This document shows positions 41,766 to 54,732 of a stretch of 64,000 nt of DNA, piece after piece. Under the pieces are notes generated by a model. It searched no databases. It was not told the DNA's origin and saw only the letters and a program-made list of their open reading frames with translations. Origin of the DNA: Moringa oleifera (taxonomy: Eukaryota > Streptophyta > Magnoliopsida > Brassicales > Moringaceae); contig JAJFZO010000344.1 of assembly GCA_021397835.1 (NCBI GenBank), forward strand, positions 7,068,001 through 7,132,000, read 5' to 3'. The number at the start of each line of letters is the position of its first letter. Within the stretch, counting starts at the first letter, position 1. The position numbers and the translations under genes are program-made.

Positions 41766-44700
41766 ATCATGTCGTGTAGGCTATGCGTTTTTATAAATGA
41801 ATGTATAAAAACTAATTGAACGACCCAGAATCTCCGGATCCAAGAAACAGCTAGGCCATGATGTTTGTGCAGAGAGAAATGGAATTTTAGGTTGGGTGTT
41901 TTTAGGATTTCTTTATGGTGAAGGAGAAGTGGAGGGGGAAGAAGATGACAGTATTTTTTATTTTGAAACCAAAAAGAAAGCTGAGTGAGTGACTTTGTCT
42001 GCATTTTTTTAGCGTAAGCAACTTTTTATCTCTTTTTGTGGGCTTGTGCCCAAAATCATCTTTCATTTTCTCTTGGATTTTTCATATCGATCCAGAAGAA
42101 ATTAAGCTAAAAAATAAACTCAAAATTCTGAGGCACCTTTGTCCTTTATCCCTTCGGTTTCACTGAATCCACCTTTCATGACCTGAACCCAACTCTGATT
42201 TCTTCTCAAAAATCATGGAATTCAGAAATGAAAAATTAGTGGGCACAAACACTAGTAGTAGTCAAGTTTTTTCCAATCTCTTTTTCCCATGCTTTCCATG
42301 TTATTATGCTTTAGTTGTTCCATTTAGTTAATGTCCAAACTCAGACTTCTAAAGGTTTCCCCAAAGCTGCATAGTCTTTTGCAATGGAATAAAGCTGCCA
42401 TTGAAGCCTGCAATTTTCTTGGTAAATTTTCCCTAATGGATCCTCAATATTCAATTACATCCAATCAGACCCTTACTCAGATCAGAATCAAATTTTGAAA
42501 AAAATACCCATTAGTCCCATGATCCAATCCATGCATTATAATCATATAAAAATCAAACCCATTTCAAAAGCTTAACAAATTGAAAGGATCTCATAGTTTT
42601 CAGACTGGTTTATGGGGCAAAACCTGCAAGAAATTTAAAAAAAAAGTGGGTGGTCTACCTGGGTACTCAGCAAAATCTGATACCCTTTTGCTTATGCAAA
42701 TCCCCATTGAATATTTTCTAATTACAGAAAATTAATCAAAGTCACGTGATGTGAGAATAATTATCATTTGTGTATTCAAGAGTTTACTTGAGATGATGAC
42801 ATGCAAGTCCATCTATACTGCTTCCCTCGTGACCTTGCCTCTGCCTCAATCTTTATTTTACCCAAATTAATCCTACTCAGGAATCTAAGCACGAGATGAG
42901 GAGCCTGCACATGCCACAGAAGATAGAGAGAGAGGGATTAATTTGGAGGGCCAAAAGCAGCCAAGGGTAAGGACAGCTTTTGGTGTAATGGTCTCATTGA
43001 GGTAGATGGCAAATAGGAAGAGACAAGCACAGCCATATTAAAAAGAAAAGGTCCCCTACCGTATGCATTACTTGGTATAATTTTCACTGCCTCCTCCCTC
43101 CTCTTCTATATCATTACTCCTACATGTAGCTCTTAGTGCTTTATATATGGCCATGGGCCTCTTTACCTATTAAAAAACACTAGCTAATTATGTTACAAAT
43201 AATTTTTGCACAGTAAAGGTTTTCATTTTCTTTTTCTTTTTTTTTGGGTAAGAAAGTTTGATAAACCTTGGGTGATCTTTGGCCCATTTCTCATCACATG
43301 AAGAGGCAGATCATGATCATGTGCACAGCTGCCCTCCAGGCCTCCCTTGCTTGGGCATCTGAATATCCCTTTATGGTCTCCAATATTGGCAACCTCAACA
43401 GGGAAACCCTGATGTAACACCATCTGAAAAACTGGAAACAGATCAATTGGTCATGTTGGTTTGGTTTGCCAGCTTTCCAAGTTGAAGAACACATTTCCTA
43501 AATGGGTAAATTTAATTTCATTTTTTTCTATGGTTTGAGACTTTATAATATGATTCCTCTATCCTCTTGTATGTATTTCGTGCAAGTTAACATGAAAGAT
43601 TGCCAAGATTCTTACCAGCTTGAGTTCTGTAAACTCCTGGAACTAAGCAGGAAGTTACAGCCTTACAGGCTTCAAGCACATAAAGGGTCCAGCACTTCAC
43701 CAGCGTCCCTGTTTCTTTTCTCTTTTTTTTTTAATTAAAAAAAGAAAAGAGAAAAAGCCAGTGTTATATACCTTGCAGAAAGCACTTAGTATCCAAGTCA
43801 CTGGTCAGCAGCCAGCAAAAAGAGTTATCATCATATAACATTTTGGCCATTTTCTTTTCGTTTTTAATTTTCAGATTTTACACTACTTTACTGATCAATA
43901 TATACAAAATTTGATTTTTTTACGTGTTTATTAATGCATATCAATTTCAATAATATGGTACTTTTAATAAAATGATAAAAAATAATATCTTATAATTTAA
44001 TAAATTAATATAAAAAATAAATTAAAAAATTATAACCGTTGATTTCACTAAATTATTTATATATTACAATTTCTTTAAAAATTCAAGAAAACTAATGTCA
44101 CTAAAAGATCTTGAACTCTCATAAAAATACTCAAAATAAATAGTATTAAAAAAATCAAAACAACATAATCAATTAATTGTGGATCAACAATCCATTTTTA
44201 AAGTCAATAATATCAATTTTATTTTTCAAAAATTAATATGTATATATATGTATTTATTTATTCTCATAGTAAGTGACATAATTCGCATTATTAATTTAAT
44301 AACATGAATAATTAATAAATTCCATTTTGACCCGACAAATAAAGTTCTTAACACTTGGCCATGCACTACATGGTCAAAGTGTGAATTATATCATAAATAA
44401 TAAACTCTTGTCAACTATGAAATTTGTATTAATAATATTTCTAAAGCTAATTAAAAAGCACCATATGCAAGAAGGTGCAAATTTATATTAAAGTCCCTCG
44501 CGCCCGTGTTCTCCATATTATATGGTCCCTATCTTTATTTTCCCAATTATTGGTCCGTATCCATTAAATGTAATCGTGAATCTTAGCAAATTGTTTATTT
44601 CTAGCTTGATTGCTTCCAACATTGAGAATTAATTAATATTGGATTCGAAATCTCTCTTTGCTAAATCATGTTTGTTCTTGTTTGGCAAACCACAAACAAA

Positions 44701-47700
44701 GTTCTTAGATTGACAATTTTCAATTGGGCAAAGCAAAGAGTTTCAATTGATTGATTGATTTCTTGTTTTTTTAGTAACAATTGAGAACTAGGACAGACAA
44801 TCCCAATGATAATGGGTCTCCAATCAAATTGTTAGTCAACCACCATTTGATTTTGAGTTTTGACCATGAAAAATGCCCTTTTTCTTGTTGTACACTTGTC
44901 ACAACCCCACATCAAATAGACAAATTTTCAATCTTTAATAATAATACACTTTTTTAAAAAAAATATCTTACCTACCCATTTATCTTTTGAGTATGTTTTA
45001 AAGTTGAAAAAAATATAATTATAATATAACATAGATTAAAACAATAATTTATTGTTGTCATGAGATCTAATAATATCAATAAGAATAAATATAAAATAAT
45101 TATAAATTATATTTATTTTTAATTTCAACTCTAAAATGTTAATTAGTTGACTTGTACCTCGATGTTCTAATTTGATTTAATTTAAAAATTCAAAAATTAT
45201 AGATTTTAAACAATAAGTTTTAATTTAATTTTTTCAACACAAAATTTTCAAACTAATGAAGCCAAAAAAAAATTCTACATTTTGTTAGCACTAAATATAT
45301 TTATATTTTTAATTTTATATTATCAAAATTTTAAATATTTTATAAAAATTATTCATAAATTAAAAATTATTCATATTTAAGGTATGAAGTTAAAATAAAA
45401 TATATAATTTATATTAGTTATTTTTAAAATATTTTAACTGCAGAAATACCATTTATATTTATAGCTCTTTGAAATAATATTCAAATTAAAGTAAATTAAA
45501 ATATCAAGATTATTCTTTGAACCAATCAATAATTCAAAATTAAAAATAAAAAATTTGTATAATTTACAAAAATTTTATATTTATCTAATCATTTAATATA
45601 ATTAAAAAATAGTTATCTAAAATGTATTTTATTAAGCTCCTTAACTAAGGCCGGTGTTCTTTGCTTAATCTTCCCTTTCTCTCTCTCTTTTTCTTTTTTC
45701 CTTTTTTATGTTTTTGTATATAATTTTTTATTTTTTAAATTTTTGCTGGGTTTTGCTCTTTTCACTTCAAATTAACATTTTCCGAGCACTTTCTTGGAAT
45801 GTTCTCGGCTTCTTTCAAGGTTATGGACCTAACTAGCTTTTCTTCTTTCGGCTCGGAAAAGTGTTTGATTAATCTATTAATTATGTGATTAAAGCCGGTT
45901 TATAATATTGTTTTTCACTTTATATTTCTTTAATCTTGGAACCTTTTCTTCTTCAAGGCAGTAACCTTTTGTTAAGAGTGAGCTGTTTTGTTGACAATTG
46001 TGGGGTTCACACTCTGCTTTCTGATTCAATATAATGCAAAGCTGAAGCTTTTACCCTCCAAAAGCTTAATCAAGCAATCTTTAATGCTTTGCTAATACTT
46101 AAATGTTGATTAAGTAGCCTCTTTTCAATTCCATGTGCTTTTATCCTTTTTCTGCCCGTCGGTCCAAAGAAAATAAATCATCAACCTCATCGAATAATAT
46201 ATGATGGTTTCTAATATTTCAAAATTATAAAAAAAATTTTATGATGCAAATAACTTACTATTTATGTATCATTTACAATTAAAATGACACTGTTATATTA
46301 AATAAAATTGATTTTATTATTGCAATATTAATCATTGATATAATTAAATATGATTGAGTTTCAGTATTTCATAAGTCAATAATTAGGGAGAGCCTATTGA
46401 TAAAAGTTAAATGATGCTAAAAGATGTTGATCAACATAATTGAAAAAACTCAGAATGTCAACACAATAAGTTATTATATATCAGCAGTATCAACCCATTA
46501 TTGTTAGTAACATAAATCATAATGTGTCATTACATTAAGTTACTGAGGTACCATATTAGAAAAAAATCATATCTTATAAAAAAAATACTAAACATACATG
46601 TCACTCAAGAATAATGAGTTTAAAAAAGACAATTCTAATAGTTTGGATAAATCTATCTGATCATCGCTTAAATTATCATGATATTCTTTAATAAATTATA
46701 AAATAAAAAAACTCGATAATTAAGTTTTATATAATCTTTATTTTAATATTATTTCGTATAATCTATTCTTACTCTGTATAATTTATTCTCTAATTTAATT
46801 ATTAGAAGGTATTTCAATGGCTTAACGATATTCTTTAACTATGACTTTATTGCAAATTTTTTTTATCACTATAATAATCTCATGATATCACAATTTCACA
46901 CATTTTCATCTCAACCTGTGCTATTTTTAAATAAAATTTTAAGTAAAAAATATAACGAGTCAAATTAAAAAAATAATTAAATTAATTAACATTGAAATCT
47001 CACTAATTTATAAATTATTTTACTAACAAATATATATTGACTAACATTACTTTCTTATTAAAAAGAAAAATAGTGCAAATAATACATATACTAGAACAAG
47101 ACAATACCAAACAAAATTTGATGTTATCAAACATTAAATTTTGAATAAAAATTGTTTTGATAATTAAGCTTAAGCTGCTATGCATTAATCTTTATGTACT
47201 GCTGTAGTCATAACATGGAGAACACAATTTCCTATACGTAGAGAAACCTTACCTTAATCTCTGTGCAATGCTGCAATGTTTTTGTAAAATCTTCCAAAAT
47301 TGACTACTATTTGTTCAATTCTCTTCTCAACACAATTTTTTTTTTAAAGAAAAAACAAAAGGGTATGGTGGACGTTATAAAATTGTATATATTTTTAATA
47401 AAAAATCATTAATTTAAATTATACTTAATTTTTATATTAACATTATAAATTATAAAATTTTTAAATTCTTATTAAATAGTTTCGTATAAATCAATTCAAC
47501 AAAGAATATTAATAGAGGACGTGAATAGCAAGACAACTCTCATTTTAAACAAAACAGCGCATTTGGATCATGCAATGTTGGTACAAATGTACAAGTATAG
47601 TTCCTTAGTCATTAATCTTGCATTAATTACACAAAATCCTAGTAGGACCATATGCATTTTGATCATTTTGTGGTGGCACATGTTCAGTTCTTCGCTAATT

Positions 47701-48882
47701 TATGCTTTTTATGTGGAAATCCTTCTCATCTTTGTATGTTCTCAAGTCCAATTATCAACATCCAATAATTGGGTAAGCATTTTCCATAGGGTTTTGTCTT
47801 TGTTAATTTAATGACTCTTAGTCGTTTATAAAATCATAGGCTTCTCCGAAATAATTGCGGGTTGCATTATATCAAATATTGCTTCGATCTTAAGAAATTG
47901 TACATCACTTTGACTCCAAGCAAATGATTATGATTAAGAACTTTGAACACATTGTTTTTTTAATTAATATCAGATTTATTAAATTAACAATTTTATTTCA
48001 CAAGGTAAATGCCAAAAAAAAATTCAAAATTTTAATTTATTTTTGAAATATTAATTGATTTTATTTGTACCTCCACTGTTTCAATTTGGTTTAATTTAAA
48101 TTATTTTAAATTTTAAAAATTAAAATATTCATATTGACGATCTTATACAATGAATTTTAACTAAAAATTTTTATATATGCACAAAAAAAACTATAATTAC
48201 AAAAAAATTTATTTTTTTGAGTATTAAATATATATAATTTTATAATATCAAAATTTTTAAAATTTTATTAAAAATTATTTATAAAGAATTTTAAAAATAA
48301 AAAATATTATTATTTTTTTATAACCATTTGAGTTAACTTTTAAATTGAATTAAATTGAAATATTAAGAATGCAATTAAACCAAGTGATACCTTAAAATTC
48401 AAATAAAAAATAGGTTTTATTTGTTTCTCCGTTTGAGGCGGATTTTCCAATTGCAGATTCTATTTTAGCTGGGCTATTTGGCCCATCAACCAGACCCGTT
48501 CTGAACATTAATTCGGGTCACTTGGCCCATATGAGGTCATTTTGGGCTTTCGGAGGACCCTTTGGTCCATGGGTCATGCTATTTCTTCCCTGAATTAGAG
48601 GAAGTAGAGAATCCTACAATTCGCTGTGATTACTAGAATAAATAGATAAAATGAAAAATCAATGAAAAAGGACTGCCACGTAGCCCTCAAGGCGTTTACC
48701 TGGCTAGCTATGGGGTAGAGAGCATTAAACTTTACGTACAACATATGTCACTTGATCATAATTCACAGGCGTAATCCCGTACCGTCGTTCAAAGCCGAAA
48801 GGAAAATGGCGGGCTAAATAAAAATCGATTACTGGTTCAAATCAAAACGCTGGCTCCCTCTCCCTCTCTCTATATCCCCAAT
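41766..48882. other. Seven-kilobase AT-rich gene-free stretch
   Basis: Upstream of both the minus-strand receptor kinase and the plus-strand SPC25 gene. The first 1.5 kb has moderate composition and should include the receptor kinase promoter. From about 43.9 to 48.4 kb it is mostly A/T, with less extreme islands near 44480-44900, 45640-46200 and 47530-47940. Small frames (43223-43494 on minus, 47521-47811 on plus) show no family signature. No terminal repeats, RT or transposase remnants were recognised by eye. Confidence 0.55.
48470..48882 (+). promoter_or_regulatory. SPC25 promoter with two site II elements
   Basis: Composition shifts from near-pure A/T to mixed at about 48430. GGCCCA occurs at 48480-48485 and 48524-48529, roughly 350-400 bp before the ATG. 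Site II elements recruit TCP factors and are frequent in promoters of dividing-cell genes, which suits a kinetochore protein. A TC-rich stretch (48853-48872) immediately precedes the start. Confidence 0.45.
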
Positions 48883-51800
48883 ATGCAGAGCAACACAGAG
48901 GAGCCTGGGCGGTCGAACATGGAGTCTCTGAGGTTGATGTGCGACAAGCAGATCACGATGGCGCAACAAAGAATGGATTCTTTCACGGGGTCGTTCCGAA
49001 GATCTCTGGACTTTCTCAAGGCCCAAGCACAAGAGACTGTTCAAAATCAAGGTTGAATGGACTATCCTTTTAGTGGGAGAAGAGGTTCTGGGGTCAGTTC
49101 TAGAGTTTGTGTGGAAGTAGGGTTTGGGAGTGAAATCTTGAAGTGGGGCTAGCACTAGGGTTTTTGGTGTGAGGAACTCGAATCGTCTTAATGTGTGAGG
49201 TGTATTTTTTAGCATTGAAATTTTTACTTGAGTTTCATGAGTTTCCTTGTTTATTTTGGCAGCGAAGCTGGCAAAGTTTAAGGCGGACTTGAGAGAAGAA
49301 GAGGATGAGTTTGTGAAGGTTTTAGCTCGTACGTCCCTGCTACTTACAATTTTAGTTCAATTAACTAAGATAGGATGTTATTATGATGGTAATATCTCAA
49401 TCATGTTCAACCACTGGAGCGAATGTGGTTATTTGGAGTTTTGGAGTGAGTCAATAAATCAATACAATTTGCTAATAGCATGATCAAGTGGTTCATTATA
49501 ATGAATTCATGTACATGAACTTCTTAGGCCCATGCTACTAAAAGGGTACTATTCATTCATCACTGCTTCTTGTTAATATCCGGTTAAAATCCAATTAAAG
49601 AAGCAATCAAGGATAGGGAAGGTGTGAACTTTTTGTTATGTATTGCTTACATCTAGCTTAGTGGCAGATAACAAGATAAAGTGGTAAAAAAGCATTAAAC
49701 TAACTTTGTCATTCTATTAGTGAGCACCTGATTTGAGCATGTCTTTGCACTTTAACTGATATATATATATGAAATATATTGACATGAATAGTTATCTTGT
49801 GGCTGAAGAATGATGAAGACCAAAACAACCACGGTACTTTTAAATTCCTGAACATTGTTTGTTTAGATGCTTTCTTGTTTGTGCTACAAGTGGTTGTATT
49901 GGGGAAAAACCTTGAATGAATGAGAAGCTAGTACCATATGAGAAATGTTCTGTCTTTGAGAATATGGAATTTTGTAGTCTTTGAATTTGGGATCTTGGTA
50001 GAATTCAAGCAGGTTAACAAAGCATGTCTGAGATGCTAGATTCCGCTTTCCAGAGCTCAAGCTTGTTTAAACTCTTCATATGGAGAATCTGTTCTTTTTG
50101 AAAACTGAAAAGTTAGGGCATTTTGGTGGTTGACCATTTCAACGCATATTGACGACTAATTAAGGTTCTTCTAGTAGCATTCACAATTTGTTATCTAAAA
50201 TGTATGATAGATAAGTTGTGTCCTTTCTGTCAAAACCGGCATTAAATTATTTGGAAGGTAGTTTTTATTATGTGTTTGTGTGCGTTCGCACATATCTCTT
50301 GAGAAAACCCTTTCAGTTTGATTTAGCTCTGGATTGGTCTCTATCCTTCTTATTTGCAGTTTGAGCTCGAAATCTAATTACTTTGAGGTGTACTTCATTA
50401 GAGTGAGTATTCTTATTTCAGGTGTACTTCATAATTTTTCTCTGATGTGATGTGGGATATAGTGCTAGAAGAATAAGGCAAGGCCATCATGGATTTGCCC
50501 TGATATACTAAGAACTTTGTGATTGCCTATGTGCAAGCGAAATCCTGGTAGCATGAAGTAGCATCTCTTTGGATAGTGTAAAGTAACTCTGAATACTTGT
50601 TGAGCATCATCTTGGAGACAAGATAAAATCATATACATGCATCTAGAATAAACAGAACCTATATGTCAGCTTATTATGGCATACACACATTTGGGAGATT
50701 GTTGAGGAATATCATTACTGATCAACTTCTCTACAAACGTTCTCCTCATTTTTTTTTTCTTGTAAAACCGTTACTATTTGGTTGAGCAATTTCTCCTCCA
50801 AATATTGGGTTAAAGAAAAAGACCAATTATTACTTTCTCTTTTATGCTGTCTGTTAGTGTATGATTCAATACTTTCATAATTCAAGAAACGCTGCTTGGT
50901 TTCTTATTGTCAGAAAGAAGTCTGATTAACATGTTGTTTCTTTCTGCAATCTTTCTATCTGCTTATAACGTCATTGTTTTCTGCAATCTTTCCGTGTTAT
51001 AGTAACTCATAAAAACTTATGTTGATTTGCTTTCAAAGCTGAAACATAAGAGTTTTAATGTAAAATTTGCTTTCGTTTTCTATTGCTGTATAGTGAAGAC
51101 CCGTAAGGAGGCTGAGCATATGGCTACAATGGACTCCATATCTGCTGCAAAAGCTAGAACAGAAGAACTTAGAAGGACTTTGCATGTGCAGAGGGCTAGG
51201 AGGGATGAGTATGCAAGAATCATATCTCAACAATCTCTAGGTAAATATTTCCTGTATTAATTAATTTCATTTTCATGCAGTCTAAAGTTGTCTTATACCA
51301 TTAAAAAATCTTGTAGGACTTTGAAAATCCAGGAAATTCGAGCTTTGTTTGCTTGTTTAGTATCATTGACCTTGCCATTTTGTTACCTGCCAACTTACAT
51401 GTTAAGAATTAATTGTTGCCGTGTGATTCTGCCTAGTTTGAGATGTGGCCGTGTGATAAGTTTGGTCTGATTTTTTTTTTTCTTCCTATAATGCTCCTAA
51501 GACACGTATTAAAGCAAAAGGAGAGAGAAAAATTGATTCCTTAAGTTTGATTAGTATAGTTCTACTTATTGCAGATCAAAGTATGTTGTAAGACTAATGT
51601 TACTTGCTTTCTCTGTATTGATCAAAAATCACTTCTGCATGCTAGTATCTTGCCCTTCATCCAACTCGTCTTTCATTTCCTTTTTTATTTATCTTAAAAA
51701 AAAAAAGGATTTTCAAGGGTGTTCTAGCTTACCCATTTTTGTGGACCTGTACCTGTTCGAAAAAAAACCTAATCTTTCTTTTGTTACCATCCATAGCATT

Positions 51801-53871
51801 GATATCATACGAAGAAAAGGCAAGTCAGAACATTGAACGTCACACGGAGACTCAAGAGGCCATTACATGGTACAATCAAGTTCTTGGTTTTCAAATTGAA
51901 GGGGGACATGGTAATGAGATTGTTTTCGCTATGTGATATTTATAATCCTTTCTTCGAAGAGAAGTCTCCATGCTAATCCTTTCTTATGTAGGAGTAAAAT
52001 TTACATTCACCAATATTAATTCAAGAAATCCACAAGAGGAGTATTCGTTTACAATTCGCCATGCAAATGATACCTACACCTGTAAGCGACATCGGTCTGT
52101 AGAATAAATTACTTCTTAGTATAGTATTGTATGAGATTCTAATAACGGGCATTATCTTTTCGTTTTTAATACTGCAGTGTTGGATTGTGACCTGCATTTG
52201 GATGACATTAAAGAGCTGATTCAAGAATTGAACAGCACCAATGGTTTATTCAGATTTGTTAGGATCATGAGAGAGAAGTTTCAGGAAGCTGCAGCACATG
52301 GTTAGCAACCTCAATGCTTTCATTCTTTGTTGTTCTATATTCTACATGCTTGAAAGATGCTGCCCAAGCCTTTGTTGTGATTAATGTGAAATTCAACAGA
52401 TTTAGTAGTTATTGAGGTTAGCAGTTGAGAAATGGGACTGTGTTGAAGTCACTTAACCATCTAAAATTTTGGTTAGAAAGAAAAGATTATTTCTTTAGTT
52501 GACCATGAGCCACTTAGTATCAATGAGGTGTCATTGGTTTGATGATAGGGTGACCAGGGTTTTGACTTGTCCCTGATTGTGAAATGTCAATGAGATGTAT
52601 TTTTCGGGGAAGAAAAAGTACAAGACTTGTGAAAAATCCGGTCCTTTCTGCTGCACCCTTTTGTAGTGGCATTTTCAATTAACTTTGGATAGTTGAAGCC
52701 AAATGCAAATGGTAAAAGTGCATTCGTTAGCTTGGTCCTGTATACTTGAAAGAGGACAAATGGCTAATTTGTGGAGCTTGGATAGCTTTCCACTGAAAAG
52801 TGAGATAATTTCTTGCCCAAGTAATTCCTCATAATTGAAGTGATATAGAAATGGTGTTTCAAGGCAAATATTCCTTGTGGTAGTTTCTTGTACTCTTAGA
52901 CAACCATGAAATATTTTTCTTTTTTTAATCTACATATATATAAATATATCTAATAAATCTTCTTTTATCATATGTAATCATCAGGATTACTGGCCAAATC
53001 TAGAACTTTTCCTCAGGAATCTGCCACAGTCTCTGTATCTGCTCCAGCTTTATCAGTTTCTACTGATAGAAGTACATCTCCAGCTGAAAAGCGTGAGCAT
53101 CGGATTCTGTGTGAATCAAATAGGCAACTCAAGAAAGTTAACCATGGAAGAGGGGTTACGTCTCCTGGATCTGCATCATCTATTCGCAAGTCCCCTCGAT
53201 TTAAGGTATGATCTTATAGACAGCCTGCTTCCCTCTGCCAATTTGACTATGTCTAAGTAATGCAGGAATTTACATGCATTTTTTATTGCGCGTCTTTCTA
53301 GGAGAAGTCTGTGACCAGAGTAGAGTGTCATGAAAGTTCCTGTAATTTTTTCTCTTGCAAAATTTTTGAAAATCATGTTCAGATTTTAGCTGTCACACAT
53401 CAAATTCCTAGCATGGAGATATGATGATAGCACTAGGATGACAATTGATGCAAGAATATGAAGAAATAGATTTTCTCCTTGCAAGTGACTATTTTAATGG
53501 GTTTGGCTATGGTCTTTTTAGTTTTGAGCCAGTCTTGAATTGCATATAGATATCCCGTCAGGATAACATCTAGATGTGTTGTAAGTTTAGAAAGTGTGAT
53601 CAAATGTAGAATTGATGTATTGTTCTCATTTGTAACATCTGTGGGATCAAAGAGTTTCACATTCTCATGCTACCAAATTTTATCAGCCTGTTATGTAAAA
53701 AGCCAAGTGAGCCCCATTATTTATTAGCTGCATCATTATGTTGTGAGCAAGATTTTCTTGTTTGATAAATTATATGACTTATGTTGCATTCTTTGGTATG
53801 TGTCCCATTTAGACTGGTGTCAAAAATTTGTAATCAAATGTATTGGAAAAATTTGCCAGGTTGTCAAATGA
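48883..53871 (+). CDS. SPC25: Kinetochore protein SPC25 homologue
   Basis: Eight exons (48883-49051, 49263-49328, 51094-51240, 51797-51910, 51992-52081, 52178-52300, 52985-53205, 53860-53871) encode 313 residues, close to Arabidopsis SPC25. Residues about 55-150 form the coiled coil that pairs with SPC24 (FKADLREEEDEFVKVLAL, KTRKEAEHMATMDSISAAKARTEELRRTL). Residues about 150-235 form the globular RWD-like head (WYNQVLGFQIEGGHGVKFTFTNI, EYSFTIRHANDTYTLLDCDLHL). The rest is a basic, Ser-rich tail (SSIRKSPRFK). SPC25 is part of the NDC80 complex that links centromeric chromatin to spindle microtubules. Intron 2 is long (1.76 kb). The last exon holds only three codons and a stop; if that intron is retained the protein ends two residues earlier with FKV. 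A second ATG at 48919 is an alternative start. Confidence 0.9.
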
Positions 53872-54732
53872 AGATGCGATGCAGGTTGTTTCCTTGCAAT
53901 TGAATGCTTTTCTGCTTGTTCTGGTGGGCAGAGTGAATTTATTGCTCAGCTGTGTGAGAGTTGACTGACAAGGCAGGAACCCTTTATGTATATGTATGGA
54001 AACCTGAACAAAACAGATTGGAAGAGCTGAACAGCCTGAGTATTGCTCTTAAGGTTAATCCATTGTACTGTATTATCAAAATGAGATAGCTATGGATGAA
54101 ATGTAAATGTGATAATCCTACCATTCATTGCTGGATTTGAGTGTTTTTGTTGTACTGATATATTCTTCCGTCTCACTTTCTCTGGTGATGTATGAATTGA
54201 TTGTTTTAAGCTCGTCTTGTCCTTATCTTTTGCTAATGTGTATAATATTGAGGCCTGTACCACATTTTGATCAGTTTTTGTTGGTAAATTTCATACATTC
54301 TCATCGGATTAACTCAGTGAAAGACTAGGGATTTGAAACTCTCGAGTGGTTTGATTTAAGGAGAAACAATACCTTATAAGTGGCTTCAACAAGTCTGCCC
54401 TGCCTATCACCTAAGTCCAAGACAGATCAACTTGTACGCTATTCAGGCCTTCCATGCAGCTTTGGCATCTGGATCCATTGAACACAATCAGGTGTACTTG
54501 CATCATTAGTGTCAAAAGAGCAAAGAGAGGTTGGTAAGATTTATCATATCTTATTATACTGTTCTGAAAGGTGGTAATATTGGGCAGCTTCAAGGTGGGT
54601 ATAAAGAGGTTATTCTAAATTCCCTTTATTATTATGGTGTACTGATCTTTTCGGATTAATTGGCTACTTTGTAAATTCCTTACAGGTACATGGTGCATAT
54701 ATACATGGGTCCTATTGTAATTAGACATATGT
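53872..54732. other. Intergenic, convergent
   Basis: Separates the 3' ends of SPC25 and the minus-strand dehydrogenase. It must contain both 3' UTRs. Moderately AT-rich; no gene or repeat recognised. Confidence 0.5.

Noticed and set aside
43253..43275. GATAAACCT stretch recalling miR162
   Set aside because: The match is limited to nine bases and there is no paired star sequence.
43223..43494. Overlapping minus-strand frames of 66 codons
   Set aside because: Two frames of similar length overlap and neither shows a family signature.
47521..47811. 96-codon plus-strand frame with hydrophobic segments
   Set aside because: Hydrophobicity follows from the T-rich DNA; no start context or homologue recognised.
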